Part shown: positions 7,134 to 15,024 of the stretch, in pieces
Numbering within the stretch: the stretch's first letter is position 1
Layout: every line of letters begins with the position of its first letter
NCBI GenBank assembly: GCA_046160305.1
Contig: JBJXGX010000160.1
Coordinates: 1 to 64,000, forward strand
Direction: 5' to 3'
Length of the DNA: 64,000 nt
Source of the DNA: SHXR01 sp046160305
Lineage (GTDB): Bacteria > Pseudomonadota > Gammaproteobacteria > Burkholderiales > SG8-39
The notes under the pieces: model-generated
The model's database searches: none
Seen by the model: the letters and a program-made list of their open reading frames with translations, nothing else
Told to the model about the DNA's origin: nothing
Program-made: the position numbers and the translations under genes

Positions 7134-7909
7134 CGGACAAGCTCCAACCGGTCGTGGAATGCGTTGAGCGACGCGTTGAGTCGTCGTGCCGCAGCGAGGC
7201 CGGTCGCGTTCGTGGCGTGCGCCGTACCCGCCGAATCAGCCGTACCCGGTGTACTGCCGAATACGCCGTGGACGATCGCCTTCCCGACGTCAACCGGTTG
7301 AACGAGCCAGACGAGCGTCGCTTCGGCATCGCCGGTCTTGCCATGAACGACGACGGTCAATGGATCAACTTGTCGGGCGACGCCACCCGTGATGCCGGTG
7401 GCGATCGAATCGAAGCGCACCAATGCATCGGTCACGACACTGGCGTTTGCAGGCATGACAACGCTACGGAGCCGGTGCGCACCGAGGGGAATGTGCTCGA
7501 TCGCACTCGGATCGCCAGTCGGCTCGCCGCAGGCGGTCCATATGAAACCTGCGCGCTCGATGGCCGGAAAGACCCGCACGCCGATGCGCGCAGGCGGTGG
7601 CGCATCGGGATGCGCGGGCACCATCATGCAGCGCCCCGTGCCGGTTGCGTAGTGCCAGCCGTGGTAGCGGCATTTCAACTGGTCGCCAAGATGACTGCCG
7701 ATCGTGAGACGTACGCTCCGGTGCGGGCAACGGTTCTCCCAGACGTTGATCCGCCCGGTATCGTCGCGCCAGACCGCGAGTTCCTGCCCGAGCAAGCGGC
7801 CATGAAAGATATGCCGGGACGGAACGTCCTCGCTCCGGGCGATCGCGATCCAGCGATTGCGATAGATCGTGTTCGACGTCGAGGCAGCTTGCGTGGCGGT
7901 GGCGGTCAT
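7130..7909 (-). CDS. Rieske [2Fe-2S] oxygenase subunit lacking the mononuclear iron site
   Basis: In this 259-residue protein the N-terminal Rieske domain has a perfect cluster motif: Cys61-x-His63, 16 residues, then Cys80-x2-His83. The C-terminal part is short and lacks the (D)xxHxxxxH facial-triad motif of catalytic domains, ending in an Ala/Thr/Asn-rich stretch. It therefore looks able to carry electrons but not to activate oxygen alone. The gene follows the 306-residue subunit by 21 nt and is coupled to the glutathione transferase downstream. I infer that it supplies the Rieske centre for the neighbouring subunit. Confidence 0.75.
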   Translation of the reverse strand: MTATATQAASTSNTIYRNRWIAIARSEDVPSRHIFHGRLLGQELAVWRDDTGRINVWENRCPHRSVRLTIGSHLGDQLKCRYHGWHYATGTGRCMMVPAHPDAPPPARIGVRVFPAIERAGFIWTACGEPTGDPSAIEHIPLGAHRLRSVVMPANASVVTDALVRFDSIATGITGGVARQVDPLTVVVHGKTGDAEATLVWLVQPVDVGKAIVHGVFGSTPGTADSAGTAHATNATGLAAARRLNASLNAFHDRLELVR

Positions 7910-7930
7910 AAACGGTGCGATGCGATGCGC

Positions 7931-8851
7931 TCAGTCCGCGCCGCGTGCCGATTGGCGGCGCGGTATCGCCCCGTAGCGCAAACCAAGCCGCGAAAGCCAC
8001 CGCCGATAGGCGGTCGAGGTCGCATCCGCGCGCACCGGCATTTCGGTGCGTGGGTCGAGCGGCAAGTGCTTCTCCATGTGATTCTCGAGAATCGGTTTGT
8101 CCTGCCCGAAGATCGTCAGTTGAAACTGTCTGAGGTCGGCATCGCTGCTGGTCGCATCCAGCATGCAAAGCCACTGATGGGCGATGCATCGTTCCTCGGT
8201 GACCGGCTGCACGAACAGCGCAATCACATCGAATCGCTCGGGGGCGGGCGGACACGTCTTGTACAGGATTGCCGAATACGGACGCGGCACGCGGTAGATG
8301 TAGCGAACGTCGGTTGCCCCCGGCGCATTGAGCGCCGCCTGCGGTTGCACGAATCGGCATTCGGTCGCGAGCACTTCGTTGTCGGCGGTGATGTCGACCC
8401 GATAGTCGGACACCGCGGTGTCAGGTTCCGCACCGAGAATGCCGGCATGCACGAACGGAAAATGGGCGAGGTCGAGGAAATTCTCGATCGCGCGAAGGCC
8501 CCCGGTGTGTACGCCGATCGAGCCCGGGTCGCACGAACGCCGGTCCGGTTCACCGGCTTCCGGAATCGCGAACAGAGGACGGATCGGATTGCCAAGTGAC
8601 GTCCAGACGTGCCCGTAGCGGATCGTGACCGGCAGGGCCGATCCGATCAGGTTGCGATCGAACGACGTGTCGTTGCGACAACGGTGCTCAGGATCCGCCC
8701 AGATGACGAACTCGCTCGCATCGATGCGAGCGATCGCGATCGGGGTATCGAGAAGCGTCGTCGTACGGATGCGTCCGACCGGAAAATCGACCCAACCCGC
8801 AACCGGATGCCAATCGTCCCAAACGACCGAATCGTTCGCCAGGACGCTCAT
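7931..8851 (-). CDS. Aromatic-ring oxygenase subunit with degenerate Rieske domain and intact iron site
   Basis: The protein has 306 residues. The N-terminal Rieske-like fold lacks all four cluster ligands: DPEHRCRND occupies the CxH position and no CxxH follows. The catalytic domain is well preserved. ENFLDLAHFPFVHAG (123-137) provides His130 and His135, Asp251 in GQDKPI is a candidate third ligand, and the tail PLDPRTEMPVRADATSTAYRRWL is typical of Rieske oxygenase alpha subunits. It appears complementary to the next gene, which has the opposite set of centres. The substrate is unknown; O- or N-demethylation or ring hydroxylation are family possibilities. Confidence 0.75.
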   Translation of the reverse strand: MSVLANDSVVWDDWHPVAGWVDFPVGRIRTTTLLDTPIAIARIDASEFVIWADPEHRCRNDTSFDRNLIGSALPVTIRYGHVWTSLGNPIRPLFAIPEAGEPDRRSCDPGSIGVHTGGLRAIENFLDLAHFPFVHAGILGAEPDTAVSDYRVDITADNEVLATECRFVQPQAALNAPGATDVRYIYRVPRPYSAILYKTCPPAPERFDVIALFVQPVTEERCIAHQWLCMLDATSSDADLRQFQLTIFGQDKPILENHMEKHLPLDPRTEMPVRADATSTAYRRWLSRLGLRYGAIPRRQSARGAD

Positions 8852-8965
8852 CCGGGTGCCTCGCTCGGGTCGAAAAAAAAGTAAGTTGCCACCGCTATCC
8901 GGAGGTTAGGTAGACTGGGCGATTGGAGTCGGGATTATCGCCGGAACGGGTCAGGAGGGCTACCC

Positions 8966-9829
8966 ATGGTCAAGATGGACTCGCGTGAGGTGGGCCTGCT
9001 GCTCGCCCAACAGCTATTCCAAGTCGACGACCTGCACTACGGGTGGTGGGACGAGGGTGACACGCCATCGATTTCCCAGTTGCCGGCCGCGCAGCAGCGC
9101 TACAACGCGAACTTGATCGAGGCATTGGGCCACGATGTTGCGTCGAGGCGCGTGCTCGATGTGGGTTGCGGCACAGGCAAGCTGCTGTCCTTGCTCCTCG
9201 ATCGGGGCTACCGCGCGGAAGGCGTGATTCCATCCGCTACCCTCTACAAGTCGGTGTGCCAGCGCCTGCAAGCGCGAGGGCAAAGTGGGGCGCAGGTCTT
9301 CCAGTGTCGATTCGAGGACTTTCCCGCGGTCGACCGGCTCGCGGCCTATGATGCGGCGATCTTCAGCGAGAGCTTCCAGTACATCCCGATGGATCAGTCG
9401 TTCGCCATGCTGCGGCGCATCGTCAAACCCGGCGGGATTGTTCAGATCTGCGATTTCTTCAAAGACGATTTGACCGATCCCGGCCGGCCGGACGACGGCG
9501 CGATGGGGGGCGGCCATCCACTCAGCAGTCTCTATACGGCGATCGAGGGCGCAAGGATCACGATCATCAGCGAGGAGGACATCACCCGGCGCATGAGCCC
9601 GAATCTCGCCCTGATCGAGGATCTGCTGGTCAATCGCGTGAGCCCCGCGGTGCAGACGCTCGGCCGATTCCTCGATTCGAGGTACCGCTGGCTCACGCGC
9701 TTCGTACTCTGGCTGTTTCGGAAGAAGGTCGCGAAGGTGCGCGTCAAGTATCTATCGGGGCAGCGCAATCAGGCGGGCTTCGAGCGCAACAAGAGTTATC
9801 GGCGCATTCTGCTCCGCATGCCTGCTTGA
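8966..9829 (+). CDS. Class I SAM-dependent methyltransferase
   Basis: A 287-residue protein with SAM motif I VLDVGCGTGKL at 63-73. An acidic/Asn post-I position is poorly kept (GVIPSATLY). AAIFSESFQYIPMDQSFAMLRRIVKPGGIVQICDFF covers motifs II-III. The architecture resembles small-molecule C/O-methyltransferases that act on lipids, quinones or natural products. AGGAGGG precedes the ATG. It converges on the flavin monooxygenase gene with a 17-nt gap. The nucleophile and substrate cannot be told. Confidence 0.8.
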   Translation: MVKMDSREVGLLLAQQLFQVDDLHYGWWDEGDTPSISQLPAAQQRYNANLIEALGHDVASRRVLDVGCGTGKLLSLLLDRGYRAEGVIPSATLYKSVCQRLQARGQSGAQVFQCRFEDFPAVDRLAAYDAAIFSESFQYIPMDQSFAMLRRIVKPGGIVQICDFFKDDLTDPGRPDDGAMGGGHPLSSLYTAIEGARITIISEEDITRRMSPNLALIEDLLVNRVSPAVQTLGRFLDSRYRWLTRFVLWLFRKKVAKVRVKYLSGQRNQAGFERNKSYRRILLRMPA

Positions 9830-9846
9830 CGCGCCTGCAAGCGGCC

Positions 9847-11013
9847 TCAAATTGCCGGATGCAGTGCCTTCAATCCGAAGGCGATCCGTCCATAGGTGGT
9901 ACCGGCGATATCCCAGCTATTGATGTAGTGCCGGCTCAATGCGAGCACGTCGCGATACAGCCGCTGCATGTCGGTGTTGAGATAGATGCCGGCACCGCCC
10001 GTGACCGAGAACATCCGCTCCGAAGCCTGCACGCAGAGCTTCACGCAGTAGCCCATGTCGCGGCGGTTGCGCGCGCGCTCATCCATGGTGAGCTTGCCGC
10101 GCTCCCGGATCGCACGCATGCTCTCCTTGCAGTCGCGCTGCAACAGCAATCGCGCCGCATCGATCTCGGCGGCGGCCTCGGCCACCCGCATTTGGATGGT
10201 CTGTTGTTCGGCCAGTGGAAATCCACGCGAGGCGCGCGGGCGCATGTTGTCGATGAAGTCGTCGTACATGGCCTGCGCGATGCCAAGGACCGGCGCGCCC
10301 AGACAGTAGGGCACGGTCGCCGCGCGCGGCAGGCGGAAGAGGGCGCCGTCATTCGTGGTGATGCCCGGGCCGGTGCCTTCGTTCGCATCGGCAACGCGCA
10401 GGGCACGATGGCTCGGCACGAACGCATCGCGGATCTCCAGATCGTTGCTGCCGGTGCCGCAGAGCCCGATGACTTGCCAGGTATCGATGATGCCGAAGTC
10501 TTTTCGTGGCACGAGGAAGTACATCGATTCGGGCGGATTCGCGCTATCTGTTGCGGGCAGTATCGAATGCACGAACGCCCAATCCGCATGGGTGCAGCCG
10601 CTTGAATAGGACCAGCGACCGCTCAGGCGATAGCCGTCCTCTGCGCGCGTGACCGTGCCGCCCGGCGCGAGCCCGGCCGAGACCAGCGCATCGGGATGAT
10701 TGGTCCAGACGTCTTCTTGTGCCTGCCGAGGAAACATGCCAAGCGTGATGTTGTGATCGCAATAGACACCGTACACCCAGGCGGTCGACCCGCAGCCCCG
10801 TCCGACCTCGGCGATGATCGCCATGATCTCATCGAGATCGAGCTCGAAGCCGCCGAACCGTCGCGGTTGCGCGGCCTTCAATAGTCCAGTGCGGCGCAGA
10901 TGGGCGATCGTTTCGTCCGGCAGGCGGCGCAGCGTCTCGGTTACGGCTGCTCGATGGCGCAAGACCGGGACGAGCTCGGTCGCGTGCCGCAGCAGTTCCG
11001 TGCCCATGCTCAT
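9847..11013 (-). CDS. HsaA-like flavin-dependent monooxygenase (acyl-CoA dehydrogenase fold)
   Basis: This 388-residue protein has the acyl-CoA dehydrogenase-like fold of two-component group D hydroxylases (HsaA, HpaB-like). There is an N-terminal helical domain (LRRLPDETIAHLRRTGLLKAAQPRRFGG), a middle beta domain (GYRLSGRWSYSSGCTHADW) and a C-terminal helical bundle. Such enzymes use reduced FAD/FMN from a separate reductase to hydroxylate phenols; no reductase lies nearby. It lacks the Glu catalytic base expected of a true acyl-CoA dehydrogenase as far as can be judged. The ATG directly follows the TAA of the upstream gene, so translation is coupled. Confidence 0.75.
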   Translation of the reverse strand: MSMGTELLRHATELVPVLRHRAAVTETLRRLPDETIAHLRRTGLLKAAQPRRFGGFELDLDEIMAIIAEVGRGCGSTAWVYGVYCDHNITLGMFPRQAQEDVWTNHPDALVSAGLAPGGTVTRAEDGYRLSGRWSYSSGCTHADWAFVHSILPATDSANPPESMYFLVPRKDFGIIDTWQVIGLCGTGSNDLEIRDAFVPSHRALRVADANEGTGPGITTNDGALFRLPRAATVPYCLGAPVLGIAQAMYDDFIDNMRPRASRGFPLAEQQTIQMRVAEAAAEIDAARLLLQRDCKESMRAIRERGKLTMDERARNRRDMGYCVKLCVQASERMFSVTGGAGIYLNTDMQRLYRDVLALSRHYINSWDIAGTTYGRIAFGLKALHPAI

Positions 11014-11727
11014 TTAAACCACCATCCAGAAGGCCAGTGTCATCCGTGGAAACGCGTGGAACGAATCGCGCGGATGGTATGCGGCATGAAAATACTGCGA
11101 AGGAAAAATAAGCAGGCGACCGGGCACCATGTCGACCGCGCCGATCATGTCCCATTGCGCGGCCACCTGATCGGGCCAATAGTCGCGTCCATTCTCGACC
11201 AGCCGTGGATCCTTCGCGACCGCCTGATCAAATGCAGCATCGGTTGCGAGCGCGCCGGATGGCCGGAAGCGAAAGAACCCCGTGCCGCCCGAACTTTCGT
11301 CCTTGGTGTTGAGATAGACGAGGCAGGTGAACGAGCGCCGGTCAGGACGCGCTACGTCGTGATGCGGAAAGGCGAAGTCGGCCCGCTTGTCCTTGATCTG
11401 CATGAACCAGTTGACGTCGACATGCGGATCCTGCGGACTCGTCTGCGTCGCGTAGACGCTTTCGATCGCCTGCTGCGCGATCGCGATCATGCCGTTCGGA
11501 AACCAGACCGGAAATCGCAGCCGGCAATCATAATAGTCGACGAAATTGCGCCCGCCTTCGACATGTTTCCAGTTGGCCGCCGGTGCCGTGCCGAGAATCT
11601 CCCGCGCCTGATCCGGATGCTTGAGGAAATCGTCGATGACGATTCCCTGCACACCCTCGACGCCGGCATTCTTGATCGAGAGGTTGAGATTGACGTCGAA
11701 CACCTCGTTGAGGAGAAATGGTTTCAT
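11014..11727 (-). CDS. DUF6445-like / 2OG-Fe(II)-dioxygenase-like protein
   Basis: This 237-residue protein resembles the DUF6445 family, which often accompanies tailoring enzymes. IVIDDFLKHPDQAREI and FPHHDV are present, and RLLIFPSQYFHAAYHP is late in the chain. The HHD pair and the distal FHxxYHP histidine are compatible with an Fe(II)/2-oxoglutarate jelly-roll site, but the assignment is by resemblance only. The frame opens at 11784; the ATG at 11727 begins the conserved part, though neither start has a strong ribosome-binding site. It forms a two-gene unit with the flavin monooxygenase, stop and start being contiguous. Confidence 0.6.
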   Translation of the reverse strand: MKPFLLNEVFDVNLNLSIKNAGVEGVQGIVIDDFLKHPDQAREILGTAPAANWKHVEGGRNFVDYYDCRLRFPVWFPNGMIAIAQQAIESVYATQTSPQDPHVDVNWFMQIKDKRADFAFPHHDVARPDRRSFTCLVYLNTKDESSGGTGFFRFRPSGALATDAAFDQAVAKDPRLVENGRDYWPDQVAAQWDMIGAVDMVPGRLLIFPSQYFHAAYHPRDSFHAFPRMTLAFWMVV

Positions 11728-11856
11728 GCACACGCACTTTGGCGAAGAACAGGGCGACAAACGAACATATATGGAGCGTACCACTCCCTTTGTAGCGAGG
11801 GCGTGTGCGCGAGCGTGCTTGTATATGACCGCGCTGTCGGCGCGCTGTCGGCGTGC

Positions 11857-11885
11857 TTGACGACCTATTGGGTTGCTGATAAAAG
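11857..11885 (+). promoter_or_regulatory. Putative sigma-70 promoter of the first TRAP receptor gene
   Basis: TTGACG (11857-11862), a 17-nt spacer, then TAAAAG (11880-11885). The same boxes and spacing are conserved in the duplicated leader at 13139-13167 although the flanks have diverged, which supports function. Confidence 0.55.
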
Positions 11886-11971
11886 CGAGAGGTGCGCGGG
11901 ACTTCGCGCATGCGGATTCCCGAGGTTATCGCGCTCGTTGCCGATGACCGCAATTTACGTGAGGAGGCTCC

Positions 11972-13063
11972 ATGAACTTTTACGCAACGCGTTCCGCGCT
12001 GGTCGCCGTCGCATTTGTTGCGACATCCGCGACTATTCCGACCGCTCTTGCGCAGAGCGCACCCGCCGACATTCCGTCGATCACCCTGAAGGTGGCCGAC
12101 ACCTTTCCGCCCGTAGGATTCGTTCCCACCCATCGCAAGGCGTGGGCGGACAGTATCACCAAGAAGACCGACGGCAAGGTCAAGTTCCAGTTCTTCTGGT
12201 CCGACTCGCTGTTCAAGCAGGCCGACAGCGCTGCGAATCTGCCGGCCGGTGTGGCCGATATCGCGAACGTTGCATCGACCTACGACCCGGCGAAGACCGC
12301 GCTGTGGATGACATTGGACATGCCCTTCAATGCCCGGGACTACTGGTGCGGCATCAGTGCCTCGGTCAAGACGGAGCAGGAAGAGCCCAACCTCAAGAAG
12401 ACTTTCGAGCAGCTCGGATTCTTACCGATGATGGGCTACGCGAGCGGCCATTTCCACTTCCTGGGCAGGTCCGCGGTCGAGAAGGTCGCCGATCTCAAGG
12501 GCAAGCGCATCCGCAGCTACGGCGGCGCGCGGGTGAAGATGTACGAGCTGCTCGGCATCTCGCCGATCTTCATGCCCTACGGCCAGATTTACGAGGCGCT
12601 CGAGCGCGGCGTGATCGACGGTGCGGAGGCCACGATCCTACTCACCGATTCGTTCAAGCACTACGAGATCGCGAAATCCATGACGCTCGCCCATTCGGGC
12701 TTCGTCTTGGCGGCGCCGCTGTCGATCAGTCTGCGGCGTTGGAACAGCTTTCCGGAAAGCTTGAAAAAAATCTTTCGCGAAGCGGGTACCGAGCATGACA
12801 TGGAGTACGCCCGCCAAATGATCGAGCAGGAAGGGGTCAAGTTGAAGGAGTTCCAGGATACGCGCGGCATGAAGGTCCTCAAACTCTCAGCGGCTGATCA
12901 GGCCGCGCTCGAGAAGGCGGGCAAGGACGCGCAAGAACTCTGGCTCGCCGATATGGACAAGAAAGGTGTGCCGGCGCGTGCAACATGGGCCTACTTCCAG
13001 AATCTTCAAAGCGCTTGTGAAAAGGAAATCGCCACGAAGGGATATCCGTGGCAGAAGAGGTAA
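11972..13063 (+). CDS. TRAP transporter substrate-binding protein (DctP-like), copy 1
   Basis: The periplasmic receptor has 363 residues with a signal peptide (MNFYATRSALVAVAFVATSA, cleavage near LAQ). The mature protein shows ITLKVADTFPPVGF, FQFFWSDSLF, the ligand-contact strand GKRIRSYGGARVKMYELLG with the family arginine, and IDGAEATILLTDSFKHYE. DctP receptors deliver C4-dicarboxylates or other organic acids to DctQM; the unusual sequence gives no ligand. AGGAGG precedes the ATG. It is followed by a close paralogue and then both permease genes, so two receptors appear to share one permease. Confidence 0.9.
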   Translation: MNFYATRSALVAVAFVATSATIPTALAQSAPADIPSITLKVADTFPPVGFVPTHRKAWADSITKKTDGKVKFQFFWSDSLFKQADSAANLPAGVADIANVASTYDPAKTALWMTLDMPFNARDYWCGISASVKTEQEEPNLKKTFEQLGFLPMMGYASGHFHFLGRSAVEKVADLKGKRIRSYGGARVKMYELLGISPIFMPYGQIYEALERGVIDGAEATILLTDSFKHYEIAKSMTLAHSGFVLAAPLSISLRRWNSFPESLKKIFREAGTEHDMEYARQMIEQEGVKLKEFQDTRGMKVLKLSAADQAALEKAGKDAQELWLADMDKKGVPARATWAYFQNLQSACEKEIATKGYPWQKR

Positions 13064-13138
13064 ATGCGCAGGGCGCGACGATGCAGCGAGCCGATCGGGC
13101 GCTCGAATTTATAGGAAGACGCGCGTACGCGAGCGCGC

Positions 13139-13167
13139 TTGACGACTCATAGGGTTGCTGATAAAAG
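13139..13167 (+). promoter_or_regulatory. Putative sigma-70 promoter of the second TRAP receptor gene
   Basis: TTGACG (13139-13144), 17-nt spacer, TAAAAG (13162-13167), matching the copy upstream of the first receptor. It implies that receptor 2 and the dctQM-like genes can be transcribed independently of receptor 1. Confidence 0.5.
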
Positions 13168-13269
13168 CCGAAGGTGCGCGGGGATTCGAACATGCAGGTT
13201 CCGTGGCGTAATAGCGCTCGTTATCGATGAGCCCTTCGTCGATGGCCATCATGAATTGGAGGAGAACCC

Positions 13270-14361
13270 ATGAACGTACACGCATCACGCTGCGCGTTTG
13301 CCGCTGCCGCCCTCATCGCGGCGGCAGCCTCCGCCCCGACCGTTCTTGCGCAGGGCGCCGCGGCGGATATTCCGTCGATCACCCTGAAGGTCGCGGACTC
13401 GTTCCCGCCGGTAGGCTTCGTCCCGGAAATGAAGAAGATCTGGGCCGACAACATCACCAAGAGAACCGACGGCAAGGTGAAGTTCCAGTTCTTCTGGTCG
13501 GAGTCGCTTTTCAAACAAACCGACGGCGCGCCGAATCTCGCCGCCGGCGTCGCCGATATTTCGAATGTCTCCTCGACCTACGATCCGGCCAAGACAGCGC
13601 TTTGGATGACGCTCGATATGCCGTTCAATGCGCGCGACTACTGGTGCGGGATCAGCGCCTCGGTCAAGACCCAGCAGGACGAGCCGAATCTGCGCAAGAC
13701 GTTCGATCAGCTCGGCTTCCTGCCGATGACCGGTTACGCGAGCGGGCATTTTCACTTCCTCTCGAACAAACCGATCGAGAAGCTCGCCGATCTCCAGAAG
13801 AAGCGCATTCGCAGCTACGGTGGCGCACGCATCAAGATGTACGAACCGCTTGGCATCTCGCCCATCTTCATGCCGTATGGGCAGATCTACGAAGCGGTCG
13901 AGCGCGGCGTGGTCGATGGCGCCGAAGGCACCATCCTGCTCACCGACTCGTTCAAGCACTATGAGATCGCGAAGTTCATGACCGTGACCAATTCAGGGAT
14001 GGCGCTTGCCGCGCCGCTTTCCATCAGTCTCAAGCGCTGGAACAGCTTTCCCGACAGTCTGAAGAAAATATTCATCGAGGCCGGCAACGAACATGACCAG
14101 CTTTTTGCCCGGCGCATGATTGAGCAGGAAGAGATCAAAGTGAAAGAGTTCCAGGAAAAGCGCGGCATGCGGTACATCAGGCTTTCGCCGGCCGATCAGG
14201 CGACCCTGGAAAAGGCCGGCAAGGACGCGCAGGACCAATGGCTCGCCGATATGGACAAGAAGAACGTTCCGGCACGCGCGACCTGGGCCATGTTCCAGAA
14301 TCTGCAAAACGCGTGTGAGAAGGAAATCAAGGCGAACGGTTATCCGTGGCAGAAGAAGTAG
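13270..14361 (+). CDS. TRAP transporter substrate-binding protein (DctP-like), copy 2
   Basis: A 363-residue paralogue of the preceding receptor, with signal peptide (MNVHASRCAFAAAALIAAAA, cleavage near LAQ). The ligand strand KRIRSYGGARIKMYEPLG and the VDGAEGTILLTDSFKHYE segment are conserved. Differences cluster on the surface and in a few pocket-adjacent positions (ELLG versus EPLG), so ligand preference may have shifted. GGAGGAGA precedes the ATG. The small permease frame begins at or just after its stop, indicating one operon with the permeases. Confidence 0.9.
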   Translation: MNVHASRCAFAAAALIAAAASAPTVLAQGAAADIPSITLKVADSFPPVGFVPEMKKIWADNITKRTDGKVKFQFFWSESLFKQTDGAPNLAAGVADISNVSSTYDPAKTALWMTLDMPFNARDYWCGISASVKTQQDEPNLRKTFDQLGFLPMTGYASGHFHFLSNKPIEKLADLQKKRIRSYGGARIKMYEPLGISPIFMPYGQIYEAVERGVVDGAEGTILLTDSFKHYEIAKFMTVTNSGMALAAPLSISLKRWNSFPDSLKKIFIEAGNEHDQLFARRMIEQEEIKVKEFQEKRGMRYIRLSPADQATLEKAGKDAQDQWLADMDKKNVPARATWAMFQNLQNACEKEIKANGYPWQKK

Positions 14362-14399
14362 CTCGCACCGAATCGGTCGATGTCCAAAGGGGGGCGGCA

Positions 14400-14924
14400 T
14401 TGAAGCAAGGTAAGCGCGCGCTCGATGCATTCGCCGAGTGGATGGCGCTCGCCGGCGGTTTCATCGTGTTTCTGCTGATGCTGATGGTCGCCGCCGACGC
14501 CATCGGGAGAAAGCTCTATAGCGCGCTCCCGGGCGGGCTGGAGTTCAGCGAGGCACTGATGGTTCCGGCGGTGTTCCTGCCGCTGATGTTCGTTCAAATG
14601 AAGCGCGAGCATGTTTTCGTCGGTGTCGTCACCATGCGTCTGTCGGTGCGGACGCAGTCATTCATTGACGCGGTGGCGGCGCTTATCGGCATCGTGCTGT
14701 TCGGTTTTCTCACGTGGCTCGCGATCGAAAAAGCGATTCAATCGACGGTCGTCTGGGAATATCGGATCGCCATTATTTCCGTGCCGATCTGGCCATTTCG
14801 ATGGGTGATTCCATTTGGCACAGGATTGCTGGTCTTGCAGTTGGCGTTGACCGCCATGGAGGAGTTTGGCCGGGCGTTTGGGCCGGATGAGCCGCGGCCA
14901 CGGGAAGAGGCAGCGCCGATTTAA
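14400..14924 (+). CDS. TRAP transporter small permease (DctQ-like)
   Basis: About 174 residues with four predicted membrane helices (GGFIVFLLMLMVAADAIG, LMVPAVFLPLMFV, AALIGIVLFGFLTWLAI, IPFGTGLLVLQLAL), the DctQ pattern. DctQ bridges the receptor and the large permease. Two starts are possible: TTG at 14400 with AAAGGGGGG at good spacing (preferred) or GTG at 14346 overlapping the receptor gene. The GTG lies in a string also present at the end of receptor copy 1, so it need not be a start. The charged tail after helix 4 is probably cytoplasmic. Confidence 0.85.
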   Translation: MKQGKRALDAFAEWMALAGGFIVFLLMLMVAADAIGRKLYSALPGGLEFSEALMVPAVFLPLMFVQMKREHVFVGVVTMRLSVRTQSFIDAVAALIGIVLFGFLTWLAIEKAIQSTVVWEYRIAIISVPIWPFRWVIPFGTGLLVLQLALTAMEEFGRAFGPDEPRPREEAAPI

Positions 14925-15024
14925 AAATACGGATGGGTCGATCCAGTGACCAGTGATCTGTTCGCTGGGTCGCGCCAGTCCACATTGCATTCGCTAATCA
15001 AGCAGAAAGGTGGCCTAAGGGGCC

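Larger units (their letters stand above)
11850..14361 (+). repeat. Tandem duplication: promoter plus TRAP receptor gene
   Basis: The segment 11850-13063 and the segment 13130-14361 are two diverged copies of the same unit. The shared leader includes GGGTTGCTGATAAAAG and GGTGCGCGGG, and the encoded 363-residue receptors are equal in length and highly similar throughout. Upstream and coding sequence were duplicated together. Confidence 0.85.

Noticed and set aside
7154..8599. 481-codon plus-strand open frame
   Set aside because: Arg-rich, lacks motifs, and is opposite two Rieske-oxygenase-type genes with recognisable active sites. Shadow frame.
8879..8965. Promoter boxes (TTGCCA and TAGACT) before the methyltransferase gene
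   Set aside because: Spacing is 19 nt and both boxes are weak, so the match is not better than expected by chance in this region.
10900..12798. 632-codon plus-strand frame running across the DUF6445-like gene and TRAP receptor 1
   Set aside because: It crosses two unrelated genes in other frames, with low-complexity Arg/Gly-rich composition. The real receptor starts at 11972 with AGGAGG.
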